DNA of 64,000 nucleotides from Enterobacter asburiae (GTDB lineage Bacteria; Pseudomonadota; Gammaproteobacteria; Enterobacterales; Enterobacteriaceae), in NCBI GenBank assembly GCA_011754535.1, contig JAAQVN010000001.1:3162001-3226000 (forward strand). Direction: 5' to 3'. The notes beneath the pieces were generated by a model that was not told the DNA's origin, did no database searches, and worked only from the letters and a program-made list of their open reading frames with translations. The position numbers and the translations under genes are program-made. Of the stretch, positions 7,961 to 16,598 are shown piece after piece (position 1 is the first letter of the stretch; each line of letters begins with the position of its first letter).

Positions 7961-9130
7961 TCACTGCGTTAATTCTTCGCTTTCGTACTCCACATCCGAA
8001 ACCTTAACCTCAAGCTCTAAGCCCGTCGTGTAGCCGTTGCTGTTAAGGTTATGCACCACCCGGCTGATTATCCAAGCCTGCTCGTCTATGACGCGCTTAA
8101 AGCCTTTCACCGCGACTGGTGTTTCAGGAAATAAATCGGCGCGGCCAATAGCCAGCGATATTGAAAACTCAGCGACGCCTCGCTGCAGCTTGTCCCACTT
8201 CGCCTGAGCGGCGCGCATGGCCTGCGCCTTTGTCGCGTAGATGGTTGTAAGCTCCAGCACGTTGTCAGCCTCACCGGCCATATACTCACCCTCGCGCGCC
8301 TCCTGCTCTTTTTTGGCTTTGGCATTCGCCGGGGCTTTGGTCGCTTTCGGGTGCTGCAGCGCGCGGAGGTGCTTCTCTTTGGGCTTACGCTTGAGCTTCA
8401 CCTTTTGCTTTTGCGGCTTCGGGTCTTTGGTGTGCAGCCATTTTGCCGACACACCGGTGTAGGCTTCCCGGTCAGCAATGGCAAACTGATGACGATCGCC
8501 GTCCCCGCGCTCAAGCGTCATCTGCGGAATGGGCTTCCCGCTGGCAGTCTTACCGCTCCCCGCTTTCAGGAATAACAGTTTCCCTGCTTTTACCGAAACC
8601 GCCGCCCCGTTCCGGTCTGCCAGGCGGGACAGAAACACCGCGTCGGATTCCTGCGACTGGTCAATGTGAGGCACTGTGACGGCTTTCAGCGTGTCGGCCA
8701 CGCTGGCCGTCAGCTTATTGCGTGCCGCAATCGTCTCGACAATTTGCCCGAGCGTGGTGTCATGCCATGACTGTTCCCGGCGCGAGTTCAGCGACCCGCG
8801 AAAATCAGCGCTTCGCCCCCTGATAGTCAGCGTATCAGGCGCGCCCCTGTGCTCGATTTCGTCGACAGTGAACGTCCCTTTTTTTATCAGCGCGGAATCC
8901 TGCCAGCCTAACCACAGCGTCAACGTTGCGCCGCGCGGTGGCAAAGCTATCTGACCGTCAGTGTCATCGAGCTCGATATCGAGCTGGTCGGCCTCGAATC
9001 CGCGATTGTCGGTCATGGTCAGGCTGATAAGGCGGTCACTAAAATCCTGCGTGATATCGTCGTTATCCAGCTTGAGCATAAACGCCGGGGCTATCTTCGC
9101 CCCGGCCTGAATATCCATTCCCGTAATCAT
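7961..9130 (-). CDS. D: Phage late control / baseplate hub protein D
   Basis: 389 aa, against about 387 for P2 gpD. In P2-type contractile tails D forms the baseplate hub, structurally related to gp27 of T4, and is needed for tail completion. A lysine-rich stretch (PKPQKQKVKLKRKPKEK, about residues 240-260) and a following AK-rich segment interrupt the fold as a loop. The start ATG overlaps the stop of U (ATGA at 9127-9130). It is followed by ogr. Confidence 0.9.
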   Translation of the reverse strand: MITGMDIQAGAKIAPAFMLKLDNDDITQDFSDRLISLTMTDNRGFEADQLDIELDDTDGQIALPPRGATLTLWLGWQDSALIKKGTFTVDEIEHRGAPDTLTIRGRSADFRGSLNSRREQSWHDTTLGQIVETIAARNKLTASVADTLKAVTVPHIDQSQESDAVFLSRLADRNGAAVSVKAGKLLFLKAGSGKTASGKPIPQMTLERGDGDRHQFAIADREAYTGVSAKWLHTKDPKPQKQKVKLKRKPKEKHLRALQHPKATKAPANAKAKKEQEAREGEYMAGEADNVLELTTIYATKAQAMRAAQAKWDKLQRGVAEFSISLAIGRADLFPETPVAVKGFKRVIDEQAWIISRVVHNLNSNGYTTGLELEVKVSDVEYESEELTQ

Positions 9131-9591
9131 CCCGCCAGCCCTCCCAGCCAGTCACCGGCAGACGTGACCAGATTGTCGGCCTGCGTTTTCAGGTCGCCAT
9201 ACATGGCCGCCAGCGATTTCTCGACCCGTTTAAGGGACAGGCTAAACTCGATTTTTCTCGCCGCCCCGTCACTGAATAGCTCGGTGTGCGTGTGCGTCAC
9301 TTTGTCGATGACATACATGCCGTGGATCATGCCCGTTCCGTCAATCAGCGGCCACGCGCGCCCCTCGTCTGCCATCAGCTCGATGGCGGTCAGTGACAGG
9401 CGTCCGCCGGTAATTTCGGGATAGAGAACACCCGACAGCGTGCGCGTGGTTTCCCCTTCCCCGAGATACTGGTAAGCCGGTGGCTTGCCGATACGGTCAT
9501 TTGACGCCCAGCGGTAATCCTTCGAATACTGCATGGACTGATAGGGCAGTGTGCGGCGCTCAAATACAAATAAGCCCAAAACCATTAACAT
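9127..9591 (-). CDS. U: Phage tail protein U
   Basis: 154-aa tail protein of the P2 gpU family, with typical stretches LFVFERRTLPYQ at the start and SGVLYPEITGGRLSL in the middle. It is needed for tail assembly, probably at the baseplate-tube junction. GGGGAT upstream of ATG 9591 is a plausible ribosome site. It is coupled to D by a 4-base overlap and follows T after 12 bases. Confidence 0.9.
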   Translation of the reverse strand: MLMVLGLFVFERRTLPYQSMQYSKDYRWASNDRIGKPPAYQYLGEGETTRTLSGVLYPEITGGRLSLTAIELMADEGRAWPLIDGTGMIHGMYVIDKVTHTHTELFSDGAARKIEFSLSLKRVEKSLAAMYGDLKTQADNLVTSAGDWLGGLAG

Positions 9592-9603
9592 GCTTTATCC
9601 CCC

Positions 9604-12048
9604 TCAGTCATGACGCATACTTGAGCGCTGACGCGCACGGTTTTCCCGGTCGAGTTTATCGACAGCCTCTCGGAGCTGGCGGTCAAGGTCGCTGCCCGGC
9701 GCGATGCCACCATTCAGGTGAATGTTGTATTCAGGCTTGCTCTGGTCGACGTAAGTCTTACCCGTGGGCGCAGTTACCGGCTGATACTGATAGCCTCCAT
9801 ATGCAGAGGTTGCCGGAATATAAGACCTATTTTGTGAGCCGGTGGCGGCACTGGCTTTTGCGGCCTTCTGGTCAAGGTCGCTTGATTCTTTATTGATAAC
9901 CCCGAGCTTTTCCAGTAACCAGTTAACGCCGGTACGCAATGTATTAAAGCTTTTGAGCGGTAACATCAGCGCTTCGGCCAGCATCTTACCGAACATCACA
10001 CCCGCATTTTTGCAGCTGTCGAGCGTCTCCTGCGTCGACTTAACCGGTGCGATCAGGTCTTTAAACCACTGCCACGCCGCTTTAAGTTTGTCACCCAGCC
10101 AGTCAAAAACCGGCTTTAACGGTTCGAATAACTCCACTACAGGGGCAAAAGCCTGCTTTATTCCCTCCATTACGCCTGAGAAAAATGCGCTTATTGGCTC
10201 CCAGTATTTGCGGATGAGCAGCGCACCGGCGATGATGGCAACGCCAATAGCCACAATCGGCCAGGTAAGCGCCCCGAGCACAGAGACAATGGCTGCCCCC
10301 ATTGCGGCCAGATTTGCACCGAGAACACCGGCAGCGGCCATAATCACGTTGAAACCCGTTACCACCGGCCACGCTATCAGGCCAATCCCGCCCAGCACGC
10401 CAATCAGCGCCAGCCCACCACCTGCAATTAACCCGATGGTTGACGCAAGTGTTTTGTTATTGGTGATCCAGCCGTCGAGCTTTAAAACATATTTCGTGGC
10501 GGTTTTAGTGAGCTCACGCAGTGAGCCCTCCTGCTGGTCAAACAGGTCAGTACCGACGGCCTCATAGGCTGACTGGAATTCTTTGAAGTCGCCGCCGAGG
10601 TTGTCCTGCATGATTTTGACCAGCTCAGCGGTTTTCCCGTCCGAGGCTTTAAACGCCGCCGTGAGCTGGTCGAGTTTGCCGCTTGAGGCAGCGGTCATCA
10701 GTACCGCCGCCGCCGAGCTGGCTTCCTCACCGAAAATGGTTTTCATGTATTCGCCTTTCTGGCTTGTTCCGAGATTGTTTTTCTCAAAACTGCGCTGCAT
10801 TTCTTTCAGAATGGCGAATATCGGGCGCGTGTTGCCCTTGCTGTCAGACGTTTTAACGCCGAGCTCTTTGATTGCCTCGTATGCCTTACCGGTCGGAGCC
10901 TGCAGGCGACTCAGGACGGCACGGCTGCCCGTCCCCGCCATCGAGCCGGTGATTTTGGCGTCATGGAGCGAGCCGACCATCGCGGCGGTCTGCTCGATAC
11001 TGACCCCGGCATTTTTTGCCACCGGCGCAGCATAGGTCAGCGCGTCGCTCAGCCCGTCAAAGTCAGCGGCCGTTTTGTTCATGGTCATCGACAACACGTC
11101 GCCGATGTGTGCGATCTGGTCGTTTGACATCTGAAACGCGGATTTCATACCCGTCAGCAGCGCGGCGTTTTCTTCCATCGAGCGACGGTTAGACAGCGCC
11201 ATATTCAGCGTGACTGGCGTCGCCGCCTGAATCGCTGCGGCATCCCCGCCGCTTTTCGCAATGATAATCTGCGCGCTCGCCGCATCATCTGCAGACGCAG
11301 CGGTATTGTCCCCGAGCTGGCGCGCCTGTTTGCGCAGCGCCTCCATTTCGGGTGACTGTTTATCGACCCCGAGCACGGCCTGTAGCTCAGAGTTTTTCTG
11401 TGCAAAGTCATAACCGGGTGTAAGTAATTTCACTCCGGCCATCGTTCCCGCCGTGGCGATACCGACGCCCGCCGCGCCTGCCGCTGCAGCGCCTCCGGCA
11501 AGGGATTTACCGGCCTGATAACGCTCTTTAACGCGACTCAGTCGCGCCTGCTGTTGACTGACCCGCGCCAGTGCCTCGCGCTGCCGGTTTAGCTGCGCAG
11601 TCGTTTCACTGATGCTGGTTTTCAGGCGGCGCTCATCCGCCGAGAGAGTACGGGTGTTAATCCCGGCCTGCGCGAGCTCGGTGCGCTGGCGCTGTACCGA
11701 CTGCCTGAGGCTGTTGTATTTGAGCTGCAGGTCAGCGGCGGATTTCTTTGCCGCCTCCATCGCGCGCGCCTGCGCGGTTGTAGGGTTCTGCGTGTTTTTA
11801 AACTGGACGGCCAGCGCGGCGGCTTCCTGTTTCGCCTTGTTAAGCGACTGGCCTGTCACGGCAAGCTGTGCGCTCGCTTTCCTGAATCCGTCAATTCGGC
11901 CAGCCTGCGCATTCAGTTCGCGCAGGCTGTTTTGAGAAGTGCGGATATCGCCGGCAAGGGTCTTGCTGGCAGTCTGGATAGCTTTAAGCGGTCGGCTTGC
12001 CCGGTCAACTGCGTTCAGCAGTACCTCAAGTCTGACGTTATTGCTCAT
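9604..12048 (-). CDS. T: Tail tape measure protein T
   Basis: 814 aa, the same size as P2 gpT (815). It sets tail length and is ejected during infection. The N-terminal 170 residues are rich in charged and glutamine residues and predict coiled coil (SKTLAGDIRTSQNSLRELNAQ and following). A glycine/alanine-rich stretch at about 180-205 and three or four hydrophobic segments at about 540-620 could insert into the host membrane. The ATG at 12048 lies inside the last codons of the E' frame, so translation is coupled to the frameshifted E' product. Confidence 0.93.
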   Translation of the reverse strand: MSNNVRLEVLLNAVDRASRPLKAIQTASKTLAGDIRTSQNSLRELNAQAGRIDGFRKASAQLAVTGQSLNKAKQEAAALAVQFKNTQNPTTAQARAMEAAKKSAADLQLKYNSLRQSVQRQRTELAQAGINTRTLSADERRLKTSISETTAQLNRQREALARVSQQQARLSRVKERYQAGKSLAGGAAAAGAAGVGIATAGTMAGVKLLTPGYDFAQKNSELQAVLGVDKQSPEMEALRKQARQLGDNTAASADDAASAQIIIAKSGGDAAAIQAATPVTLNMALSNRRSMEENAALLTGMKSAFQMSNDQIAHIGDVLSMTMNKTAADFDGLSDALTYAAPVAKNAGVSIEQTAAMVGSLHDAKITGSMAGTGSRAVLSRLQAPTGKAYEAIKELGVKTSDSKGNTRPIFAILKEMQRSFEKNNLGTSQKGEYMKTIFGEEASSAAAVLMTAASSGKLDQLTAAFKASDGKTAELVKIMQDNLGGDFKEFQSAYEAVGTDLFDQQEGSLRELTKTATKYVLKLDGWITNNKTLASTIGLIAGGGLALIGVLGGIGLIAWPVVTGFNVIMAAAGVLGANLAAMGAAIVSVLGALTWPIVAIGVAIIAGALLIRKYWEPISAFFSGVMEGIKQAFAPVVELFEPLKPVFDWLGDKLKAAWQWFKDLIAPVKSTQETLDSCKNAGVMFGKMLAEALMLPLKSFNTLRTGVNWLLEKLGVINKESSDLDQKAAKASAATGSQNRSYIPATSAYGGYQYQPVTAPTGKTYVDQSKPEYNIHLNGGIAPGSDLDRQLREAVDKLDRENRARQRSSMRHD

Positions 12049-12501
12049 GGTGGTGTCCGCTTCGCTGCAGCGCCTTTTCGCGCCATGTGATGAGCTCGGT
12101 CACGCTCAGGGAATTTAGCTCTGATGGCGGCCAGTGAAATATCACCGCGATATCCGCCATCAGGTCATCGACCGAAAGGTTATCCGGGAAGGTCAGCGAG
12201 CCGAAGATGGCGACAAAAAACCGACCACCTTTCCGGCGAACAAAATCAGGTCTGATGCTTCCAGACGCATGACCTCGGGCTCGGTCAGCGCCGGGTACGT
12301 CATGCGCGGCAGCACCTTAATCAGCGCATCGACGTCAGAGTTAGCCAGCGAGGCCAGACTCACGCCGCGCAGAGTCCCGGCGTTGGGTTTGGACACGGTC
12401 ACCTGTTCGATTTTTTGCTCACCGCGCATGATGGGATTATCGAGGATCACAATGTTCGGGTTTTCGGTTTCGGTGGTGACGGTTTCGTTGATGTTTTCCA
12501 T
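12038..12501 (-). CDS. E': Tail assembly chaperone E+E' made by -1 frameshift
   Basis: The E frame contains the slippery heptamer T_TTT_TTG (12220 to 12214 on the minus strand) seven codons before its stop. A -1 slip there opens a frame that runs to the TAA at 12040-12038, giving a product of about 154 aa (96 shared residues plus about 58 from E'). The extension includes an IFHWPPSELNSLSV stretch. P2-type phages are known to make such a G/GT-like pair, with both forms acting as chaperones for the tape measure protein. The E' end overlaps the start of T. Confidence 0.85.
12193..12501 (-). CDS. E: Tail protein E (unshifted product)
   Basis: 102-aa tail assembly protein of the P2 gpE family (91 aa in P2). 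It begins with an acidic, threonine-rich stretch (MENINETVTTETENPN) and has the conserved core about KPNAGTLRGVSLASL. It is the major product; a minority of ribosomes shift at the T6G site to make E+E'. It lies between the tube gene FII (60 bases upstream) and T. Confidence 0.88.
   Translation of the reverse strand: MENINETVTTETENPNIVILDNPIMRGEQKIEQVTVSKPNAGTLRGVSLASLANSDVDALIKVLPRMTYPALTEPEVMRLEASDLILFAGKVVGFLSPSSAR
12214..12220 (-). promoter_or_regulatory. Programmed -1 ribosomal frameshift site (TTTTTTG)
   Basis: Heptamer in the correct phase (GGT TTT TTG in frame 0). This is the same slippery sequence known for the P2 E/E' shift. The alternative frame stays open for 58 further codons and ends within the start of T, as expected for tail chaperones. 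I did not identify a clear downstream pseudoknot by eye. Confidence 0.85.
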
Positions 12502-12561
12502 GATGTTGCTCTCTTTGAATGTGAGTAAGTGACCGGCCAGCCTGGCTGACCGGTTAACGGG

Positions 12562-13080
12562 TTACAGGCCAATCGCCCGGCGGTGCTCAGCGAGACGGTC
12601 GACGCCGTCGACTTTCATCACCATGTTGACGACGTCAATCTCGATGACCTCTTTGCCGTCAATCGTGAGCTGGTAATACGAGCACTCGGTCGCGATTTTG
12701 GTCGTGCCGCTTTCGCCCTGTTTGTTCTCGCCGCCGTCGTACTCCTTGTGACGGCCACGCATGACCACCTCAACGGCGGAAATTGCGCCGGTATCATCGC
12801 GCTGGAATGAGCCGGTGAAGCGCAGCGGCACGCTGTCGGCACCCGGTGACGCGTACTGCGCCCACAGCGCGACGTCAGGCAGGCCGCCCAGCGTCCACTC
12901 AAGCGACAGCGCGTCGTCGTCGAGGCCGAGGTCAATAGACACCGAGCCCGGCATCCCGCCGCCGCGATATTTCTCAAGCTTGCGGGTCAGCTTTGGCAGG
13001 GTGACGGATTCAACGACGCCCATGTAGCTGAGACCGTCGTTAAACATGTTCAAGTATTTCAGTTTGCGTGGTAACGCCAT
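12562..13080 (-). CDS. FII: Major tail tube protein FII
   Basis: 172 aa, the same length as P2 gpFII, which polymerises into the inner tail tube through which DNA passes. The start MALPRKLKYLNMFNDG is typical of the family. It follows the sheath gene FI by 12 bases and precedes E by 60 bases. Confidence 0.93.
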   Translation of the reverse strand: MALPRKLKYLNMFNDGLSYMGVVESVTLPKLTRKLEKYRGGGMPGSVSIDLGLDDDALSLEWTLGGLPDVALWAQYASPGADSVPLRFTGSFQRDDTGAISAVEVVMRGRHKEYDGGENKQGESGTTKIATECSYYQLTIDGKEVIEIDVVNMVMKVDGVDRLAEHRRAIGL

Positions 13081-13092
13081 GCTCTGAGCTCC

Positions 13093-14286
13093 TTAGCTGT
13101 TGACCGAGTCTGACAGGTCTGCCAGATAGGTATCGGTGATGCGCTGGCGCAGGGTCAGGTTTTCCAGCGGCGGGACGGGGGTGTAGTCGTAATCGATATA
13201 CAGTTTCCCGGCTTTGAGGGTTTCCACGCTGTTTGACTCCGGGTCGTACCAGCAGGAGCCGTCAACGATATAGCCGTTGTTTTTCAGCTCGCGGAATTTG
13301 GCATTGATACCGGCGACGATGTCGCGGATGAGCGTTGCAGAAACGGGCTTATCCATCGCCCACGCGTGCGCTTCCGCCATCGTGTCGGCCAGCACCTGCG
13401 CCGTGCGGGTGTAGTTTTCAAACACGAATAATGGATCGTCCGAGCAGGTTCGGTTACCCCAGAATTTAAAGCCATCGTTGCGGATGAGCGTTGTCACCCC
13501 GGCCTGATTCAGCAGGTTGGCGTCGGTGGCCTGCTCCTGCAAATCCCATGAGACCGAGGCGCTGACGCCGGTGACGCCATTCACGCCGACGTTGGACAGC
13601 GTTTTGTGCCAGCCGGTATCCTGGTCGATTCTGGCGCGCAGGCCGAGCGCGCGGGCGGTCGCCCATGCAATATCGGTTTCGTTCGCCATGGTGTCCCATG
13701 CCAGAAAATCAGGGTGAATGACCATGAGCTCGCGCTGGCTGAAGTTCTCACGGTATTTAATGGCGTCGGAAATGGTCTTGCAGCCCCACGCGCTCACATA
13801 GCCGAACGCGCGCAGGCTCTGGCAGGTCGACGCAAGCGCGGTCGCCACTTCCTGCGTATCCAGCCCCGGCACGCCGAGAATGCGCGGCTTAACGCCGGTG
13901 ACGGTTTTCGCTGTTAACAGCGCTTTCAGCCCGGTGTATTTGCCGTTTTCGTCGGTCGTGCCGATGATGTTGGAAATGGTTTCTTTCTGCGCCGCTTCCG
14001 GGTCTGACGGGTCGTCGACACCTTCGGGAACGCGCACCACCACAATGACCGGTTTGCACTGGTCGGCGATGGCCTGCAGGGATTTTGACAGCGTGCCTTT
14101 TTTACCGGCCTTACCGATCGCCGTTTGCACGCTGGTAATCAGCACCGGCTCGTTCAGGGGGAATGTCTTTGCGTCAGCATCGCTGGCCGTGCAGACCATA
14201 CCGATGATGGCCGTCGAGACGGTGGAAATGGTGCGCGTGCCATCATTAATCTCGATGACCTCGACGCCGTGATGATAGTCGCCCAT
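13093..14286 (-). CDS. FI: Contractile tail sheath protein FI
   Basis: 397 aa from ATG 14286 (P2 gpFI has 396). GGAG lies 8 bases before this start; the frame is open further upstream but that part crosses the G terminator and is not coding. The start MGDYHHGVEVIEINDG and the C-terminal sheath core (WGNRTCSDDPLFVFENY) are typical of the family. The sheath contracts to drive the tube through the host envelope. FI heads the FI-FII-E-T-U-D-ogr operon, expected to be Ogr-activated. Confidence 0.94.
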   Translation of the reverse strand: MGDYHHGVEVIEINDGTRTISTVSTAIIGMVCTASDADAKTFPLNEPVLITSVQTAIGKAGKKGTLSKSLQAIADQCKPVIVVVRVPEGVDDPSDPEAAQKETISNIIGTTDENGKYTGLKALLTAKTVTGVKPRILGVPGLDTQEVATALASTCQSLRAFGYVSAWGCKTISDAIKYRENFSQRELMVIHPDFLAWDTMANETDIAWATARALGLRARIDQDTGWHKTLSNVGVNGVTGVSASVSWDLQEQATDANLLNQAGVTTLIRNDGFKFWGNRTCSDDPLFVFENYTRTAQVLADTMAEAHAWAMDKPVSATLIRDIVAGINAKFRELKNNGYIVDGSCWYDPESNSVETLKAGKLYIDYDYTPVPPLENLTLRQRITDTYLADLSDSVNS

Positions 14287-14356
14287 CTGTTTAACTCCGT
14301 GGTTAAGGGGTGCGACTATTTTCTGTTGTGTGTCGCGCAGGCGCGATGCAATGCCG

Positions 14357-14376
14357 TTGGTGGAGGGATAACACAA
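14357..14376 (-). promoter_or_regulatory. Candidate Ogr/Delta site of late promoter PF
   Basis: TTGG-N12-ACAA differs in one base from the dyad TTGT-N12-ACAA and lies between the G terminator and FI. Its centre at 14366.5 is 55 bases before a start site near 14312, which would leave a leader of about 25 bases before the FI ATG. Spacing fits known P2 late promoters (activator centred near -55), but the left half is imperfect. Confidence 0.4.
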
Positions 14377-14385
14377 CATACAAAA

Positions 14386-14407
14386 AAGCCCTCCGGGTGG
14401 AGGGCTT
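14386..14407 (-). terminator. Terminator after the tail fibre assembly gene
   Basis: A perfect 9-bp stem (AAGCCCTCC/GGAGGGCTT) with loop ACCC, followed on the minus strand by a run of Ts. It starts just after the stop of G and ends the V-W-J-I-H-G operon before the PF promoter region. Confidence 0.85.
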
Positions 14408-14410
14408 CGT

Positions 14411-15007
14411 TTATTCTGGTCTTTCCGGCCATTCAATATCCGGTGCCGCAGAGGTGTCGATCGCGTTCAGCGCCTGAATGTATTTCATCCATATAATCAG
14501 GCTGGCCTTGTCATTGTCGCTGATAATGCCGAGCTGCAGCTCGGTTTGCCAAAGGCTGATAGCGCTTTGCGTCTCTGTCAGCAGAGTGGATTTTTTCTGT
14601 TCTGCCTCCTTAACCTGACCGCTTTTCTGCGCGTTCTTATCCGTGACCCATTCGCTACCGTTCCAGCGGTCATAGGGGGTCGACGGTGCAATCGTAGTTA
14701 CGCCGACGGCATAGTCACCGGGCGCGGTAATGTTGACTGGCTGACCGGTTTCCGTGTCATAAACCGTCTCACCGCGGTGGTCTGCGACATACTCCCACCC
14801 GTCAAGACTGGCCGCGCGGCACACCGCGAAACCTTCTTTTTCTTCGACCGGTGCATCGGTGCAGGAATTAGCAGGAATCCCCACGCCCAGCGCCAGAAAC
14901 TCGACAGAGGACGTCAGATATTCGCGGGTTTCACCGTCATAGTTATAAACGGTCATGTCACCGGCTTTTATGGTAATGCCCTGTTTATTCAGCGTTGCTT
15001 TCGCCAT
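14411..15007 (-). CDS. G: Tail fibre assembly protein G
   Basis: 198-aa protein of the Tfa/gpG family, a chaperone needed to fold and attach the tail fibre. The C-terminal part (YIQALNAIDTSAAPDIEWPERPE) is the family hallmark, and the middle has DRWNGSEWV. The start codon overlaps the stop of H. Tail fibre and assembly genes are commonly exchanged together because they decide host range. Confidence 0.9.
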   Translation of the reverse strand: MAKATLNKQGITIKAGDMTVYNYDGETREYLTSSVEFLALGVGIPANSCTDAPVEEKEGFAVCRAASLDGWEYVADHRGETVYDTETGQPVNITAPGDYAVGVTTIAPSTPYDRWNGSEWVTDKNAQKSGQVKEAEQKKSTLLTETQSAISLWQTELQLGIISDNDKASLIIWMKYIQALNAIDTSAAPDIEWPERPE

Positions 15008-15993
15008 TATGCCGCCCTCACGATGTAGTTAAATGCAACGTTGCGTGGGCGAGCGCCAAATGATGACTTTTGCCCGGTAATTGTTGAAATTATCCCTGAC
15101 GTGCTTATGTGTGACCATGACGGGCTGTTGTCGACAACGCTATCAAAATCACTCAGGGCTATGTATAGAGTTCCATCAGAATAACCACCGGGGAACATCC
15201 CAACCCCTGAGCCAAACTGAGCGGATAATAGCGCTCGTCCATTATCTATCCCGCGCCCGTCATCCCACCCTCGCAAAAACTCACTGCGCAAGTCAGGCAA
15301 TTTACCGGATGGATAAGCGACAGCCAGCTTTGGATATTTCACCTTGTCAAAAACCGCGCCGTTGCATTTAAGCCAGCCCTCCGGCGGAGTTGCCTGTGGC
15401 CACGGCAGCGGAAAACCGACCGGAATATATTTATCAATATCCGCCGTTTTGAGGTATTGCGTGTGCGGGTCTGCAGCGGCGAGGTGTGCGGCCAGCAGAT
15501 TATCGGCATAGGCTTTCACCTCGATAACCTTATCCTCGACATACTGGCGCGTTGCCAGCACCACCGACGGGTCGATTTTCAGGGTAATCGCCGACGTGCT
15601 CGACACAATCAGAATCATGCGAATGGTCTGCGTGCGGCCGCTCCCCTCCTGCAGCTGCGGTTTGTAGGTCTCCGGGCAGTTTGCCACGGCAATCAGAATC
15701 CCCTCATCATCGTAGAGGCCAATCTCGCGGATCCAGAAACCGCCCTCATTCTCGGGAATAATCTGTTCCGCGATAATCTGGCTGGTATTGGCCGGGTCAA
15801 CGTTTAGCAGGTTCAGCGGCGCGATGCGCTTCTGGTTAATGAGCTTTGTCTGCGACGGGTCCGGGGTCGGCAAAGTACCATTCGCATCGCCGACGGCCAT
15901 CTGCGTCAGGTTTAGTCTGGTACCGAGTGCCGCCGCGTTCGCCAGCCGCGCCGCGCCCTGATTGGTCAGAATGGCAAAATATTTTGCGGTCAT
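15007..15993 (-). CDS. H: Short tail fibre protein H with collar-type tip
   Basis: 328 aa, about half of the 669-aa P2 gpH. The N-terminal 150 residues (MTAKYFAILTNQGAARLANA) are the conserved baseplate-attachment part. The central and C-terminal part has the tail-collar motif (PIGFPLPWP-like, here VGFPLPWPQATPPEGWLKCNG at about 190-210) and ends in FGARPRNVAFNYIVRAA, typical of short fibre tips. The long shaft repeats of P2 are absent. The protein should determine receptor use. Its start overlaps the stop of I. Confidence 0.88.
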   Translation of the reverse strand: MTAKYFAILTNQGAARLANAAALGTRLNLTQMAVGDANGTLPTPDPSQTKLINQKRIAPLNLLNVDPANTSQIIAEQIIPENEGGFWIREIGLYDDEGILIAVANCPETYKPQLQEGSGRTQTIRMILIVSSTSAITLKIDPSVVLATRQYVEDKVIEVKAYADNLLAAHLAAADPHTQYLKTADIDKYIPVGFPLPWPQATPPEGWLKCNGAVFDKVKYPKLAVAYPSGKLPDLRSEFLRGWDDGRGIDNGRALLSAQFGSGVGMFPGGYSDGTLYIALSDFDSVVDNSPSWSHISTSGIISTITGQKSSFGARPRNVAFNYIVRAA

Positions 15994-16598
15994 GCGTTCA
16001 CTCTCAGGTTATCAATCAAATGGATGGCCGAGGCCGGGTAATATTCACCGCCGACGACAATCTCCTCGGGGGTGTAAGGGTAAACGGTCAGTGAGTCGCC
16101 GTCGTAGCATCCCGCGCCGACATACAGCTCGCCGGTCGCACTCAGGCTGATAGCCAGCCCGGTGAGGTGGCGGCTTGCCGGTTTGGCGTCTTCAATCAGG
16201 CGCTCTAGCTCCTGATACATTTCGTCAGTGATGCCACTGTCGAGCACGCCGACAACGAGGCGGAAGGTGCCTGGCGCCTCATTGAGTTGCCACCACTCGC
16301 GCACCTCAATCAGAAAGCCGAGCGGCTCGACCACCCGACGCAATGCGCTGATGGTGCCTTTGTGCTGATGGACGAAAAACGACGACGCGCAGACGCTGCG
16401 CTTTGTCGCCTCCGGCCACTTCTCATCCCACCGGTCGACCGACAGCGCCCACGCCAGATACGGCAGCAGGTTTACCGGGCAGGTGCGCCAGTTCCACAGA
16501 GTGCGCAGCGGTACCGGCACGCGCTGAATGTCAGCGAGCGCGGCAGCGGCGGCGACCTCCAGCGGCGACGAGCCAACGGGTAACAGCCGGTCACTCAT
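15990..16598 (-). CDS. I: Baseplate/tail protein I
   Basis: 202 aa, P2 gpI family, start MSDRLLPVGSSPLEVAAA. It joins baseplate wedge and tail fibre. The start overlaps the end of J by 8 bases and the end overlaps the start of H by 4 bases, as is usual in this tightly packed operon. Confidence 0.9.
   Translation of the reverse strand: MSDRLLPVGSSPLEVAAAAALADIQRVPVPLRTLWNWRTCPVNLLPYLAWALSVDRWDEKWPEATKRSVCASSFFVHQHKGTISALRRVVEPLGFLIEVREWWQLNEAPGTFRLVVGVLDSGITDEMYQELERLIEDAKPASRHLTGLAISLSATGELYVGAGCYDGDSLTVYPYTPEEIVVGGEYYPASAIHLIDNLRVNA

Noticed and set aside
14287..14436. N-terminal extension of the tail sheath protein FI
   Set aside because: It crosses the terminator and promoter region; the ATG at 14286 has a good ribosome site and gives the length of the P2 protein.
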